From Weissella cibaria KACC 11862 (GTDB lineage: Bacteria > Bacillota > Bacilli > Lactobacillales > Lactobacillaceae), in assembly GCF_000193635.1 (NCBI RefSeq), contig NZ_AEKT01000023.1:1-64000 (forward strand): a DNA stretch of 64,000 nt, read 5' to 3'. Under the pieces are notes generated by a model that ran no database searches, was not told the DNA's origin, and saw only the letters and a list, made by a program, of their open reading frames with translations. Numbering within the stretch: position 1 is the first letter of the stretch; each line of letters opens with the position of its first letter. Both the position numbers and the translations under genes were made by a program. Positions 34,551 to 43,834 of this stretch are shown piece after piece.

Positions 34551-36227
34551 ATGGCTACTAAAAACATTGTTGTCGTCGGCGCTGGTTATTCTGGTGTCTT
34601 CACGGCACGTAAATTGGCTAAGCGATTGAAGGGTACTGACTACCAAATCGTTTTGGTTGATCGTCACTCATTCTTTACGTACATGACTGAGTTGCACGAA
34701 GTTGCAACGAAGCGTGTTGAGCCTAAGCACATTCAACTTGACTTGCGTACATTGTTCGTACGTCAGCCAAACGTTAAAATTGTGACGGCTAATCTTGAAG
34801 GTGTTGATAAGGATGCCAAGATTGTAAAGACGTCAGAAGGCGATATCGCCTATGAGAAGTTGGTTTTGGCAACTGGTGGTACAACGAACACGTTCGGTAC
34901 GCCAGGTGTTGAAGAATACGGCTTCACATTGTGGTCATTTGAAGAAGCTGTTAAGCTTCGTGCCCACATTGAAAAGGTTATTCGTGAAGGTGCCATGGAA
35001 TTGGATCCAGCCAAGCGTGAAGCAAAATTGCGTATCGCAGTGGTTGGTTCTGGATTCACGGGTGTTGAATTGGCTGGTGAGTTGATTGAACAACGTCGCG
35101 AATTAGCCGAAGCTAACAACTTGGATGAATCAGAAATTAAGATTGATGTTATCGAAGCAGCACCAACAATTTTGAATATGCTTGCAAACCGTAAGTTGGC
35201 TGACAAGGGTGAGCAATACATGATTAATCATGGTATTAACTTGCGTAAGTCTGCTGGTGTTGTTGAAGTTAAGGAAAGCGCTGCTGTCTTGAAGGACGGC
35301 ACAGAAGTTCCAACTGAGACGTTGGTTTGGACGGCTGGTGTTAAGGCGAAGGAACAAGGCTCACTTTGGGGCTTGGAACAAGGACCTGCTGGTCGCTTCA
35401 TGGCGGATGATTACTCACGCGCAAAGGGCGAAGAAGATATCTATGTTGTTGGTGACGTCGCTGCTTATCAAGAACCTGCCCGTACGGTTGCAGACAACCC
35501 ACGTTCAGGTTGGACACCACAAACGGTTGAGGGTGGTGAATCAGCTGCGAACACGGCCGTACCTAACATTGTGTATGACTTGACTGGTAAGGGTTCACGT
35601 AAGGCCTTTAAGGGTCACTACCAAGGATATGCCGTTTCAATCGGTGCTCACTACACAGTAGGTATTGCGGAACAATTCGGTAGCATGAAGTTTGGTAAGA
35701 ATGGTATTCCACTAACGGGATTCTTTGCCAACATGTTCAAGCACGTGATTAATTTGTACTTCTTTACGCAAATCACGAGTGGTTACCACATTTTCCACTA
35801 CATGATGGATGAATTCTTCCGTACGCCAAACGGTCGTACGCCATTCTTTGGCTGGACATCACGTATGGGTAACGTTTTGTGGTCATTGCCACTTCGTATT
35901 GTTGTTGGAATTTTGTGGATTCAAGCGGGTGCTGCTTTGAACGGTGGTGTTGGTGTCTTGGCTTCACTTGTTGGTTGGTTGATTACATTTGGCTTGTTCA
36001 CGTCATTGGCTTCATTTGTCGCCTTTGTGACGGGATTGGTTATGTTGATTGCTGGTCAAAGCGTTGCTGGATCTGCTATCTTGATGACGTTCGCCTCATT
36101 GGCCTTGATGAACGGTGCGGGACGCACGGTTGGTTTGGACTACTGGGTCGTACCATTCCTTGAAAAGTCATTGGGACGTAGCTTGTACGGTAAGCACGAG
36201 TCACGTTACAACGATTTGAAAAAGTAA
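34551..36227 (+). CDS. ndh: Type II NADH dehydrogenase fused to a DoxX-like membrane domain
   Basis: 558 residues. Residues 1-400 are a type II NADH:quinone oxidoreductase with two dinucleotide motifs (VVVGAGYSGVFTA and VVGSGFTGVELAGE) and the FAD-binding VYVVGDVAA-like IYVVGDVAAY. From about residue 443 three or four hydrophobic helices follow, ending in AGRTVGLDYWVVPFL, which resembles DoxX/DoxD-type domains. Standard NDH-2 enzymes are about 400 residues and bind the membrane by amphipathic helices. Membrane-fused forms occur in Listeria-type flavin electron-transfer loci, but none of those partners is nearby. Oxidises NADH to a menaquinone-type pool. Confidence 0.9.
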   Translation: MATKNIVVVGAGYSGVFTARKLAKRLKGTDYQIVLVDRHSFFTYMTELHEVATKRVEPKHIQLDLRTLFVRQPNVKIVTANLEGVDKDAKIVKTSEGDIAYEKLVLATGGTTNTFGTPGVEEYGFTLWSFEEAVKLRAHIEKVIREGAMELDPAKREAKLRIAVVGSGFTGVELAGELIEQRRELAEANNLDESEIKIDVIEAAPTILNMLANRKLADKGEQYMINHGINLRKSAGVVEVKESAAVLKDGTEVPTETLVWTAGVKAKEQGSLWGLEQGPAGRFMADDYSRAKGEEDIYVVGDVAAYQEPARTVADNPRSGWTPQTVEGGESAANTAVPNIVYDLTGKGSRKAFKGHYQGYAVSIGAHYTVGIAEQFGSMKFGKNGIPLTGFFANMFKHVINLYFFTQITSGYHIFHYMMDEFFRTPNGRTPFFGWTSRMGNVLWSLPLRIVVGILWIQAGAALNGGVGVLASLVGWLITFGLFTSLASFVAFVTGLVMLIAGQSVAGSAILMTFASLALMNGAGRTVGLDYWVVPFLEKSLGRSLYGKHESRYNDLKK

Positions 36228-36235
36228 ATTGTCGC

Positions 36236-36274
36236 TAAAAAAGCTCGTCGATTGTTAAGTCGACGAGCTTTTTA
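36236..36274. terminator. Bidirectional terminator between ndh and the SpoU methylase
   Basis: AAAAAGCTCGTCGA / TCGACGAGCTTTTT perfect arms with A- and T-runs, placed between convergent genes. Confidence 0.92.
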
Positions 36275-36865
36275 CATATGTTGTGAGGCATAGAAGGCGG
36301 CAATGATTCCGTGAGCGACACTCACGTTGATTGAACGAACACTACCGTACTGTGGAATATAAATCATGGCATCAGCTGCTGCGATGAGGTCATCAGCTAA
36401 GCCGAGTCGTTCTTCACCGAAAAGAAAGGCTGATTTTGCCGGGAAGGTCACGTTATATAACGACTGTGGTTGGTAACCTGGTGTGTTGTCGACGGCGTAA
36501 ATGGTATAGCCGTCGGCATGCAACTGGTCAAAAACAGCTTGGTAATCAGTTACCCGCCGATGTTCAATGTGCTCATAATTTTGTGTGCCCAAAGACCCGC
36601 GCCGGTCCCATTTTTTGATCCCTTCTGGGGCGTCTGGAATAGCCGGATTTTCAGGGTTTAAAAAAATGAGCTTGCGCATACCAAAGGCATTACTATTACG
36701 TACGGCAGAAGCTTTGTTGAAGTCGTGGCTGAGATTTTGCATAATTGAAATCATTTCGCCGCGGCGTTGGTCAAGGTCAGCGCGAATTTCATCGTCGGAC
36801 TTGCCTTTGTAAAAGTCCGTCACGTTACGATAATCGGCTGACCGGGTTAAATCAATATCAGACAT
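36272..36865 (-). CDS. SpoU/TrmH-family RNA 2'-O-methyltransferase
   Basis: 197 residues with the knotted methyltransferase motifs: LSHDFNKASAVRNSNAFGM (motif 1 type), LFGEERLGL (motif 2) and IPQYGSVRSINVSVAHGI (motif 3). The substrate RNA (tRNA Gm18 or rRNA) cannot be told from sequence. It lacks the L30e domain of RlmB. Start placed at 36865 where the usual N-terminus begins; a further upstream ATG would add 13 residues of unlikely sequence. Confidence 0.85.
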   Translation of the reverse strand: MSDIDLTRSADYRNVTDFYKGKSDDEIRADLDQRRGEMISIMQNLSHDFNKASAVRNSNAFGMRKLIFLNPENPAIPDAPEGIKKWDRRGSLGTQNYEHIEHRRVTDYQAVFDQLHADGYTIYAVDNTPGYQPQSLYNVTFPAKSAFLFGEERLGLADDLIAAADAMIYIPQYGSVRSINVSVAHGIIAAFYASQHM

Positions 36866-36980
36866 AATGGTATTCCTCTGTCTTCTATTGTAACCGACAA
36901 ACAAACATCCTCAAACTAAACAAAAGCAAGCGGTTGTTTGTTATTATTGTAAGTATTAGAAAATAAAAGGGGGCGCAAAC

Positions 36981-37823
36981 ATGACGCCAATTATTGAGTT
37001 GTCACACGTGACTTACTCATATCCTAATAGTGACACCCCAGCGTTGAAAGATTTATCGTTGACGATTAATCAGGGCGAGTGGGTGGCAATTATTGGACAT
37101 AATGGGTCAGGTAAGTCGACCTTAGCAAAATTACTGAATTACCTATTGGCGCCCACTGCAGGAGATATCACGATTGCGGGGACGCCAGTGACAGAAGAGA
37201 ATATGTGGGCCATTCGCGATATGGTTGGCATGGTGTTCCAAAACCCTGATAACCAATTTGTTGGCGCAACAGTTGCTGATGATGTGGCGTTTGGACTTGA
37301 AAATCGAGGTATTGCCCGTGAAGAAATGATTACACGGGTGCAAGCTGCGTTGACTGAGGTCCAAATGGCGGCGTTTGCTGACCGCGAACCTGCACGTTTA
37401 TCGGGTGGGCAAAAGCAACGTGTTGCGATTGCATCGGTTCTTGCTATTCAACCTAAAATTTTGATTCTTGATGAAGCGACAGCCATGTTAGATCCTAAGG
37501 GCCGTCGTGAAATGATTGCGCTGGTGCACGAACTGAAGACCCGGATGGGGGATGAATTGACTGTCCTATCAATTACACACGATATTGAAGAAGCGGCGAG
37601 TGCTGATCGTGTCGTGGTCATTAATGATGGTGATTTGATTGAGACGGGCGCACCAGCACAGGTTTTTGCAAATGCGGATAAGCTGCGCGAGTTTGGCTTA
37701 GCCGTCCCATTTGCTGAGCAACTTAAGGAAAAATTGCGGGAACGTGGCATTGACGTCCCTGCGTCATATTTGACGACAGAAGGGATGGTGGATTGGTTAT
37801 GGCAATCAATTTCAACCAAGTAG
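36981..37823 (+). CDS. ecfA1: ECF transporter ATPase A1
   Basis: 280-residue energy-coupling ATPase with GHNGSGKST (Walker A), [21 protein letters not shown] (Walker B). With EcfA2 and EcfT it powers interchangeable vitamin-binding S components (riboflavin, folate, biotin, thiamine and others), none of which is encoded here. GGGGGCG ribosome site. It overlaps ecfA2. In most Firmicutes rplQ precedes ecfA1; here a SpoU gene does. Confidence 0.95.
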   Translation: MTPIIELSHVTYSYPNSDTPALKDLSLTINQGEWVAIIGHNGSGKSTLAKLLNYLLAPTAGDITIAGTPVTEENMWAIRDMVGMVFQNPDNQFVGATVADDVAFGLENRGIAREEMITRVQAALTEVQMAAFADREPARLSGGQKQRVAIASVLAIQPKILILDEATAMLDPKGRREMIALVHELKTRMGDELTVLSITHDIEEAASADRVVVINDGDLIETGAPAQVFANADKLREFGLAVPFAEQLKEKLRERGIDVPASYLTTEGMVDWLWQSISTK

Positions 37824-38665
37824 GATTTACGTATCAATTAAATACACCATTCGCGACCCAAGGCCTGCATGATGTCAATTTTACGATGCCAGAGGGTAAG
37901 TTTACGGCTGTGATTGGTCACACCGGCTCAGGTAAATCAACGATGGTGCAACATTTAGATGGCCTGGTTATCCCAACTGCTGGTGAGATTACAATTGCCG
38001 AGCAACGGATTGTGCCAACGACGAAGCCCAAAGAGTTGAATAAGATGCGTGCGCACGTTGGGTTGGTATTTCAATTTCCAGAAGCGCAACTGTTTGAACA
38101 AACCGTTTTAAAAGACGTGATGTTTGGGCCAAAGAACTTTGGTAAGACGGCTACTGAAGCTGAAGCGGCCGCAAAGCGCGCGCTTCGGACGGTTGGGATG
38201 GCCGAAAAGTACGATGAACGCTCGCCATTTGAATTATCAGGTGGTCAAATGCGGCGAGTCGCCATTGCTGGCGTGCTCGCAATGGAGCCAGATTTGCTGA
38301 TTCTAGATGAACCAACTGCTGGACTTGATCCAGCGGGGCAAGAAGAGTTAATGACCTTGTTTGCGCGTCTGCAGAAGGAACGTCATTTGACGGTTGTATT
38401 AATCACACACCAGATGGAGTATGTGGCCCAATATGCGGATCATGTGGTTGTTTTTGAAGGTGGTACGGTTGTCAAAGAGGGCACACCAGCAAAGATTTTT
38501 GATGACGTGGCCTGGTTACAAGAGAAGCAACTTGATGTACCAATCGCCAAGCAATTCGCCGATAAGTTGGCGACAAAAGGTGTCACGTTAGATACGGTGT
38601 TGGATATCGATGCACTAGCTGATCAATTGGCAGAGCAGTTAGGAGGGTCAGCACATGTTCACTAA
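37799..38665 (+). CDS. ecfA2: ECF transporter ATPase A2
   Basis: 288 residues, GHTGSGKST, LSGGQMRR and LLILDEPTAGLDP. Partner of EcfA1. The start at ATG 37799 lies inside ecfA1 (25-nt overlap), so translation is coupled; the TTG at 37793 is less likely. Confidence 0.95.
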   Translation: MAINFNQVGFTYQLNTPFATQGLHDVNFTMPEGKFTAVIGHTGSGKSTMVQHLDGLVIPTAGEITIAEQRIVPTTKPKELNKMRAHVGLVFQFPEAQLFEQTVLKDVMFGPKNFGKTATEAEAAAKRALRTVGMAEKYDERSPFELSGGQMRRVAIAGVLAMEPDLLILDEPTAGLDPAGQEELMTLFARLQKERHLTVVLITHQMEYVAQYADHVVVFEGGTVVKEGTPAKIFDDVAWLQEKQLDVPIAKQFADKLATKGVTLDTVLDIDALADQLAEQLGGSAHVH

Positions 38666-39455
38666 TATGATTATTGGCCGTTATATGCCAGGGAATTCTT
38701 GGATTCATCGTTTAGATGCTCGGACAAAATTGATTTTGAGTGTCGCCTTCATTTTCGTTGTATTCTTTGCGAATAATGTGGCGGGGTATGTCGTGGCGAT
38801 TGCGTTCACGCTACTATCAATTTTGTTGACGGGACTTGGTGTGGGCGTCTTTATTCGTGGCGTTCGACCACTGATGTTTTTGATGTTTATCACAACCTTA
38901 TTGCAATTATTCTTTGTTCAAACTGGTGACGTCCTGTGGCATTGGGCTTTTCTAACCATCACGACTGATGGTGTGACGAATAGTATCGCGGTCTTCGTCC
39001 GCTTTATGTTGATTATCATGTTTTCAACCATCTTGACGTTAACAACGCAACCGTTGGCAGTCGCTGATGCGATGGAGAGTTTGTTGCAACCCTTGAAGAA
39101 GGTTGGCTTCCCAGTGGCTGAGTTGGCGTTAATGCTATCAATTGCGCTCCGCTTTGTGCCAACGCTCATGGACGAAGCAGAGTCGATTATGAACGCACAG
39201 CGTGCCCGTGGGGTTGAATTTAATGAGGGTAATATTATTAGTCGCATTAAGGCATTTGTGCCCCTCCTAATCCCTTTGTTTATCAACGCGATCAAGCGAG
39301 CAATTGAATTGGGGGATGCCATGGAGGCACGTGGTTATCGTGGTGGTGATAACCGCACGAAGTACCGTGTCTTAACCTGGCAAAAGCAAGATACCATTGC
39401 GGTAATTGGGTTCATTGTGTTTACGGTGTTACTCATCGCGACTAAATGGCTATAA
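38655..39455 (+). CDS. ecfT: ECF transporter transmembrane coupling protein
   Basis: 266 residues with about five helices and the two coupling Ala-Arg-Gly motifs typical of EcfT, visible as NAQRARG and DAMEARGYRGG. Overlaps ecfA2 by 11 nt; TTAGGAGGG ribosome site within ecfA2. Confidence 0.95.
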   Translation: MFTNMIIGRYMPGNSWIHRLDARTKLILSVAFIFVVFFANNVAGYVVAIAFTLLSILLTGLGVGVFIRGVRPLMFLMFITTLLQLFFVQTGDVLWHWAFLTITTDGVTNSIAVFVRFMLIIMFSTILTLTTQPLAVADAMESLLQPLKKVGFPVAELALMLSIALRFVPTLMDEAESIMNAQRARGVEFNEGNIISRIKAFVPLLIPLFINAIKRAIELGDAMEARGYRGGDNRTKYRVLTWQKQDTIAVIGFIVFTVLLIATKWL

Positions 39456-39479
39456 AAAATGAAGTAAGAGGTGTTGAAT

Positions 39480-40229
39480 ATGCCGCGCTATAAAGCGACA
39501 ATTTCATACGATGGTACTGAATTTTACGGGTGGCAAGTGCAACCTGGGAAACGAACAGTGCAATTAGAAATGGAGAAGGTCGTCAATAAGATGGCTAAAG
39601 ATCCAGCGGACCACATTCGGGTGCAAGGCTCGGGCCGAACTGATGCGCGAGTACACGCGCAAGGGCAGGTTGTCCATTTTGACTTACCGTTTGATATTCC
39701 AAATGAAGCGGTTCGAAAAGGGTTATCAACCATGTTGCCTTATGACATTGGCATTAAGTCAGTTGAAAAGGTTGATGAGTCGTTCCACGCACAATTTAGT
39801 GCACACAATAAGACGTATCGCTATCGGTTGTCGACGACAGAGTTCATTGATCCCTTTAAACGTAATTATACGGGGCATTGGCATCGTCGCATTGATACGT
39901 CATTGATGCAGCAGGCGATTGGTGATTATGTGGGAGAGCACGATTGGTTGAGTTTTGTTGCGTCTGGGTTCCAGCAAAAAACAACGGTGCGTACGGTCTA
40001 TTCTGCTAAGATGTGGGAGAAACCGGAAGAGGATGAAATTTGGTTTGAATTTACTGGGAATGGTTTTTTGTATAATCAAATTCGCATCATGGTCGGCGTT
40101 TTGCTGGAAATTGGTAACGGGTCACGGCCGGTTGATGATATTCAGCGATTGTTTGCCGTAAAAGATCGGCAACAAGCGCGATTTACAGCGCCAGCACAGG
40201 GCCTCTATTTAATGTCGGTTGACTATTAA
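39480..40229 (+). CDS. truA: tRNA pseudouridine38-40 synthase
   Basis: 249 residues; catalytic Asp in GSGRTDARVHAQGQV. Isomerises uridines 38-40 of the tRNA anticodon arm. ATG 39480 has AAGAGGTG upstream; a GTG at 39471 overlaps that site. Placed between ecfT and rplM as in other Firmicutes. Confidence 0.95.
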   Translation: MPRYKATISYDGTEFYGWQVQPGKRTVQLEMEKVVNKMAKDPADHIRVQGSGRTDARVHAQGQVVHFDLPFDIPNEAVRKGLSTMLPYDIGIKSVEKVDESFHAQFSAHNKTYRYRLSTTEFIDPFKRNYTGHWHRRIDTSLMQQAIGDYVGEHDWLSFVASGFQQKTTVRTVYSAKMWEKPEEDEIWFEFTGNGFLYNQIRIMVGVLLEIGNGSRPVDDIQRLFAVKDRQQARFTAPAQGLYLMSVDY

Positions 40230-40272
40230 AAAGCACGAAAACAAGCAAATAGTTCAAATCTAGGGCGTATTT

Positions 40273-40301
40273 CCGTTGACGTTTCGGTAGAAAAAAGGTA
40301 A
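40273..40301 (+). promoter_or_regulatory. Promoter of rplM-rpsI
   Basis: TTGACG, a 17-nt spacer and TAAGAT, located about 100 nt before rplM. Positions are approximate to a few bases. Confidence 0.65.
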
Positions 40302-40304
40302 GAT

Positions 40305-40385
40305 AAATCTCGGTATTGTTTACCACACCGCAATGGGAATGTCCTGGTACGACTTTTTTAATTATTGGTAAAGTAAACAAACAGA
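40305..40385 (+). promoter_or_regulatory. Possible L13 leader
   Basis: The leader between promoter and rplM contains a GCAATGGGAATGTCC stretch and can fold a small hairpin followed by a T-run (about 40353-40359). Firmicutes often have an L13-binding leader here; I rely on position and this motif only. Confidence 0.45.
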
Positions 40386-40403
40386 ATATTGGAGGAAATT
40401 TCC

Positions 40404-40847
40404 ATGCGTACAACTTATATGGCAAAGCCAGGTGAGATCGATCGCAAGTGGTACGTCATCGATGCAACTGATATTGCATTGGGACGTTTGTCAACTGTCG
40501 TAGCATCAATCTTGCGTGGTAAGAACAAGCCTACTTTCACGCCAAACGTCGACACGGGTGATAACGTTATCGTTATCAACGCCGAAAAGGTCGCTTTGAC
40601 TGGTAAGAAGGCAACGGACAAGATTTACTACCACCACTCAAACCACCCAGGTGGATTGAAGGAGCGCAAGGCCGGTGATTTGCGAGAGAAGAACCCACAA
40701 CGTTTGATCGAGCTTTCAGTTCACGGTATGTTGCCAAAGGGTACTCTTGGTCGCCAACAAGGTTTGAAGTTGCACGTGTTTGCTGGTTCAGAGCACACAC
40801 ACGCAGCACAAAACCCTGAAGTGTTGGATATCACTAACCTTATTTAA
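40404..40847 (+). CDS. rplM: 50S ribosomal protein L13
   Basis: 147 residues, the normal length, with [18 protein letters not shown] near the N-terminus and [13 protein letters not shown] 40404 follows TGGAGG. Operon with rpsI. Confidence 0.97.
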   Translation: MRTTYMAKPGEIDRKWYVIDATDIALGRLSTVVASILRGKNKPTFTPNVDTGDNVIVINAEKVALTGKKATDKIYYHHSNHPGGLKERKAGDLREKNPQRLIELSVHGMLPKGTLGRQQGLKLHVFAGSEHTHAAQNPEVLDITNLI

Positions 40848-40872
40848 TTTAACGAAAGGAGAATAGTTAATT

Positions 40873-41265
40873 ATGGCTCAAGTACAATACTACGGAACTG
40901 GCCGTCGTAAGAACTCTGTTGCCCGCGTACGTTTGGTACCTGGTAACGGTAACATCACGATCAACGGTCGTTCAGCTGAACAATACATTCCTTTCGCTAA
41001 CTTGCGTGAGGTTATGGTACAACCATTCAACGTTACTGAAACTCTAGGAAACTACGATGTTTTGGTTAACGTAAACGGTGGTGGTTTCTCAGGTCAATCT
41101 GGTGCCATCCGTCACGGTATCTCACGTGCTTTGTTGCAAGTGGATCCTGACTTCCGTGCAGCTTTGAAGAAGGCTGGATTGTTGACTCGTGACGCTCGTA
41201 TGAAGGAGCGTAAGAAGCCAGGTTTGAAGAAGGCCCGTAAGGCTTCACAATTCTCAAAGCGTTAA
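40873..41265 (+). CDS. rpsI: 30S ribosomal protein S9
   Basis: 130 residues; [16 protein letters not shown] start, [14 protein letters not shown] and the basic tail [12 protein letters not shown] that reaches the P site. AAAGGAGAA ribosome site. Confidence 0.97.
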   Translation: MAQVQYYGTGRRKNSVARVRLVPGNGNITINGRSAEQYIPFANLREVMVQPFNVTETLGNYDVLVNVNGGGFSGQSGAIRHGISRALLQVDPDFRAALKKAGLLTRDARMKERKKPGLKKARKASQFSKR

Positions 41266-41369
41266 TATCAACTTGCTGGAAACAGCGGTATATCAACGAA
41301 TTCGAGAGTTTGTGGGAAACATCATGGGAAACATGGTGCTTCAACCTACTTAATACGAATCAAAAAATT

Positions 41370-41409
41370 AAGACGACTCATGACTTTATGTTGTGGGTCG
41401 TCTTTTTTA
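41370..41409 (+). terminator. Terminator after rpsI
   Basis: AAGACGAC / GTCGTCTT arms with an A/T-rich loop and a T-run. Confidence 0.85.
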
Positions 41410-41535
41410 GCGCACTGAATTTAACAAAAGCTTCTTCAATAAAGCCGCATGCTGAAAATTATCTGTATCAAAGATGTGCCCAAACTCAGTTGGTTCTTTA
41501 TCCATTAACATTTGAAAGACATCCGGTGTCACGGC
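41405..41535 (-). pseudogene. Possible 3' remnant of a lost gene
   Basis: On the minus strand an open frame of about 42 codons without a start ends TAA at 41406-41408. It reads like protein (TPDVFQMLMDKEPTEF, then HAALLKKLL and a basic end) and is cut upstream by an in-frame TAG with no ribosome site. The family is not recognisable. The rest of 41410-41710 has no other gene visible. Confidence 0.35.
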
Positions 41536-41710
41536 GGTAGTGGCTGACTAAGGTCATATGATAACTTTTTGTTATAGTTCACCATAAAACAAAGGTATTG
41601 GTAATGGTTTGGCCGCACATGTTATTATTGCTGTACGGATGATGTTTACCTTATGTAAGGATTATCTTTTAGACTGTTTATTGTGAAATATGATTAAAAG
41701 GAGTCACAAA

Positions 41711-42469
41711 ATGACGATTGAAAATAAAGTTGTTGTTATTGCAGGTGCGTCATCTGGTATCGGTGCTGCAACCGCTAAGCTACTTGCTTCAAAGGGAGCC
41801 AAGCTGGTTTTGGGGGCGCGACGCGAGGAGCGTTTGGCGGAAATTGCATCCGAAATTGGTGGCGATAACGTTATTTATCAAGCAACTGATGTGACGGATA
41901 AGGATCAAGTTAAGGCTTTGATTGACCTAGCCGTAGAAAAGTTTGGCCGTTTGGATGTTTTGTACAACAATGCTGGTATCATGCCACGTGAAAAGTTGGC
42001 AGACGCAAAGTTTGAAAACTGGGAAAAGGAAATCAACATTAACATTATGGGTGTTTTGCATGGTATTGCAGCGGCATTGCCAATTATGCAAGAACAAAAT
42101 GATGGGTTGATTATCACAACCGACTCTGTTGCTGGCCACGTTGTTTATCCTGAATCAGCTGTCTATAACGGAACGAAGTATGCTGTTCGTGCTATCATGG
42201 AAGGCCTTCGTCAAGAGGAGCGCTTGCATGGTATCCGTTCAACGATTGTTTCACCAGGTTCAGTGGGAACTGAGTTGATGAGCACTTTGGATAATCCTGA
42301 AATGCAAGCAGCGATGGATGAAATGTTTAAGCATGTCTCACAAGAAGAGATGCGTATGAATGTGTTGGATCCAGAAGATATTGCCAATGCAGTGGCGTAT
42401 GTCGTAGATCAACCAAAGCACGTGTCAATTACGGATATGATTATTCGTCCGACGGCTCAAGAAGTCTAG
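41711..42469 (+). CDS. Short-chain dehydrogenase/reductase (SDR)
   Basis: 252-residue classical SDR: GASSGIGAATAK cofactor loop, YNNAGIMPR, and the catalytic Ser with Y-N-G-T-K (in ESAVYNGTKYAV). Arg-Arg after the second beta strand (GARREERL) suggests NADPH. Substrate unknown. ATG 41711 follows AAGGAG; ATG 41690 has none. A broken LysR gene lies convergent downstream, possibly its former regulator. Confidence 0.9.
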   Translation: MTIENKVVVIAGASSGIGAATAKLLASKGAKLVLGARREERLAEIASEIGGDNVIYQATDVTDKDQVKALIDLAVEKFGRLDVLYNNAGIMPREKLADAKFENWEKEININIMGVLHGIAAALPIMQEQNDGLIITTDSVAGHVVYPESAVYNGTKYAVRAIMEGLRQEERLHGIRSTIVSPGSVGTELMSTLDNPEMQAAMDEMFKHVSQEEMRMNVLDPEDIANAVAYVVDQPKHVSITDMIIRPTAQEV

Positions 42470-42496
42470 TATTGATAATGATTGCAAACACTTAAA

Positions 42497-42543
42497 AGAT
42501 GCTCACGCCGCACGATCACATTGTGTAGTGTGAGCATCTTTGT
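42497..42543 (+). terminator. Terminator after the SDR gene
   Basis: AGATGCTCAC / GTGAGCATCT arms followed by TTTG. Confidence 0.8.
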
Positions 42544-42815
42544 CTTGCAGATTGGTCACCGTCTTGTCAGCGAGGGCAATTAAGTCTTCACTTAGCCAGA
42601 TAGATACCTGCCGGGGTGAGGGAGCCTGTTTTGTGGTTGCGATTTATTATAGTGACACCTAGTGCAGCTTCGAGTAATTTTAATTGACGAGATAGTGCAA
42701 CTTGGGTTGTGTTGAGCTTGATAGTGGCAGCAGTCAAAGCCCTTTGTATCAACGTTTTCGGAATTGTGTGGATCGAGTACCATTCAAATTTGCGATTTAA
42801 CGACATTAAAAGCAT
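42520..42815 (-). pseudogene. Frameshifted fragment of a LysR-family regulator
   Basis: The minus strand encodes a recognisable LysR HTH (LNTTQVALSRQLKLLEAALG, then NRNHKTGSLTPAG) but the N-terminal helix is garbled and the frame stops at TGA right after YLAK. The next frame continues plausibly (SEDLIALADKTVTNLQ) before running out, so at least one frameshift occurred and the effector domain is gone. It ends inside the SDR terminator. It cannot make a working regulator. Confidence 0.7.
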
Positions 42816-42836
42816 CTATTACTTCGGTAGTAGTTT
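42803..42836. repeat. Degenerate copy of the UUCG-loop terminator
   Basis: ACATTAAAAGCA-(TCT)-ATTACTTCGGTAGTA here is nearly identical to 43653-43681, but the outer right arm is lost so only about 7 bp can pair. Confidence 0.6.
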
Positions 42837-42930
42837 GGAATTTAACGAAAAGTTCCAGAGTCAAAAGATTGTTCTTATTTTCTAGCAGTAATATAATGAC
42901 TGATGTTATTTAAGTGGAGAGGAATTTATC

Positions 42931-43413
42931 ATGACAACCTTATTGGAGTTTGGCAGTGCTTGGTTAATTTTTACTTTTTCATTGTACCAAGGTTTGTTGG
43001 AGTTAAATGAACAATTATCAGTAGTTCGTGAACAAAAAGGACAAAGTGAAAAGAAAGTTTCACCATGGCTTTGGTTGTTACCGCCATTGAAGGTGCGCAA
43101 CGAGAAAAAACGGACCTTGAAAATCTTAGCTGAAAATAATGTGAGTCGAGATCAACTAAGTAAGGTCATTGGATTTTTGGATAAAGCGACAGGCTGGTTC
43201 TATGTAGCACTTGGTGGTTGGTTGCTGGCAATTGCCGAAACATATTCGTTAGTAGAAGAGCATGTCGAAGAACATACTATGTTAATATTTGTGATTGTAC
43301 TAATTCTGTTAACCGGTATGGGTATTGCTAATGGTTTTTACCGGACGAGCGATAAGAGAAAGAAAAAGGCTTTAATGGAGCTAGAGAATCAGCTTCAACA
43401 ATTAAATAAGTAA
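42931..43413 (+). CDS. Small membrane protein of unknown function
   Basis: 160 residues I do not recognise. Three hydrophobic segments (about 5-23, 85-108 and 115-135) separated by a charged cytoplasmic-type loop with PWLWLLPPLKVRNEKKR, and a lysine-rich C-terminal helix of coiled-coil character. ATG 42931 follows GTGGAGAGG. The gene is flanked by two copies of a hairpin repeat and lies next to a broken LysR gene, an accessory setting. Confidence 0.65.
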   Translation: MTTLLEFGSAWLIFTFSLYQGLLELNEQLSVVREQKGQSEKKVSPWLWLLPPLKVRNEKKRTLKILAENNVSRDQLSKVIGFLDKATGWFYVALGGWLLAIAETYSLVEEHVEEHTMLIFVIVLILLTGMGIANGFYRTSDKRKKKALMELENQLQQLNK

Positions 43414-43656
43414 GTTTTTCAATGATGATTTGAGTGTTTTGGTTATCCAAAAAAAGGTGCAAAGATATGTATGCAAGCAAAGCATGGAGCGATTTGTGGA
43501 GCAATTGATATGTTTTCAGTGATTTTTGGTGACTTTGTATGACTCAGAAACGTTGATTTAACGGCATTCTAGGGTCATGGAGAGTAATCAAAATCGTCTC
43601 AAAGCGTTAATCTTTCGATTTTCACTTTCTGGATTGGGAACGATTCAAAAAACATT

Positions 43657-43692
43657 AAAAGCACTTATTACTTCGGTAGTAAGTGCTTTTTT
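43657..43692 (+). terminator. UUCG-loop terminator
   Basis: 15-bp arms AAAAGCACTTATTAC / GTAGTAAGTGCTTTT (one G-U pair) around a TTCG loop, then T-run. The rest of 43414-43834 shows no gene; a TATAAT at 43756-43761 may serve the next gene. Confidence 0.9.
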
Positions 43693-43834
43693 GCGTCTAT
43701 TGCAATCTTTAACAAATATGGGCAATTGTGACTAAATGAAAACTACCCGCCGTTGTATAATTGACAGCATCATATCAAAGCGTTAGTTCTTTATGTTTAG
43801 TCCGAAGCAACTAATGACAATTGAGGGGGAAATT

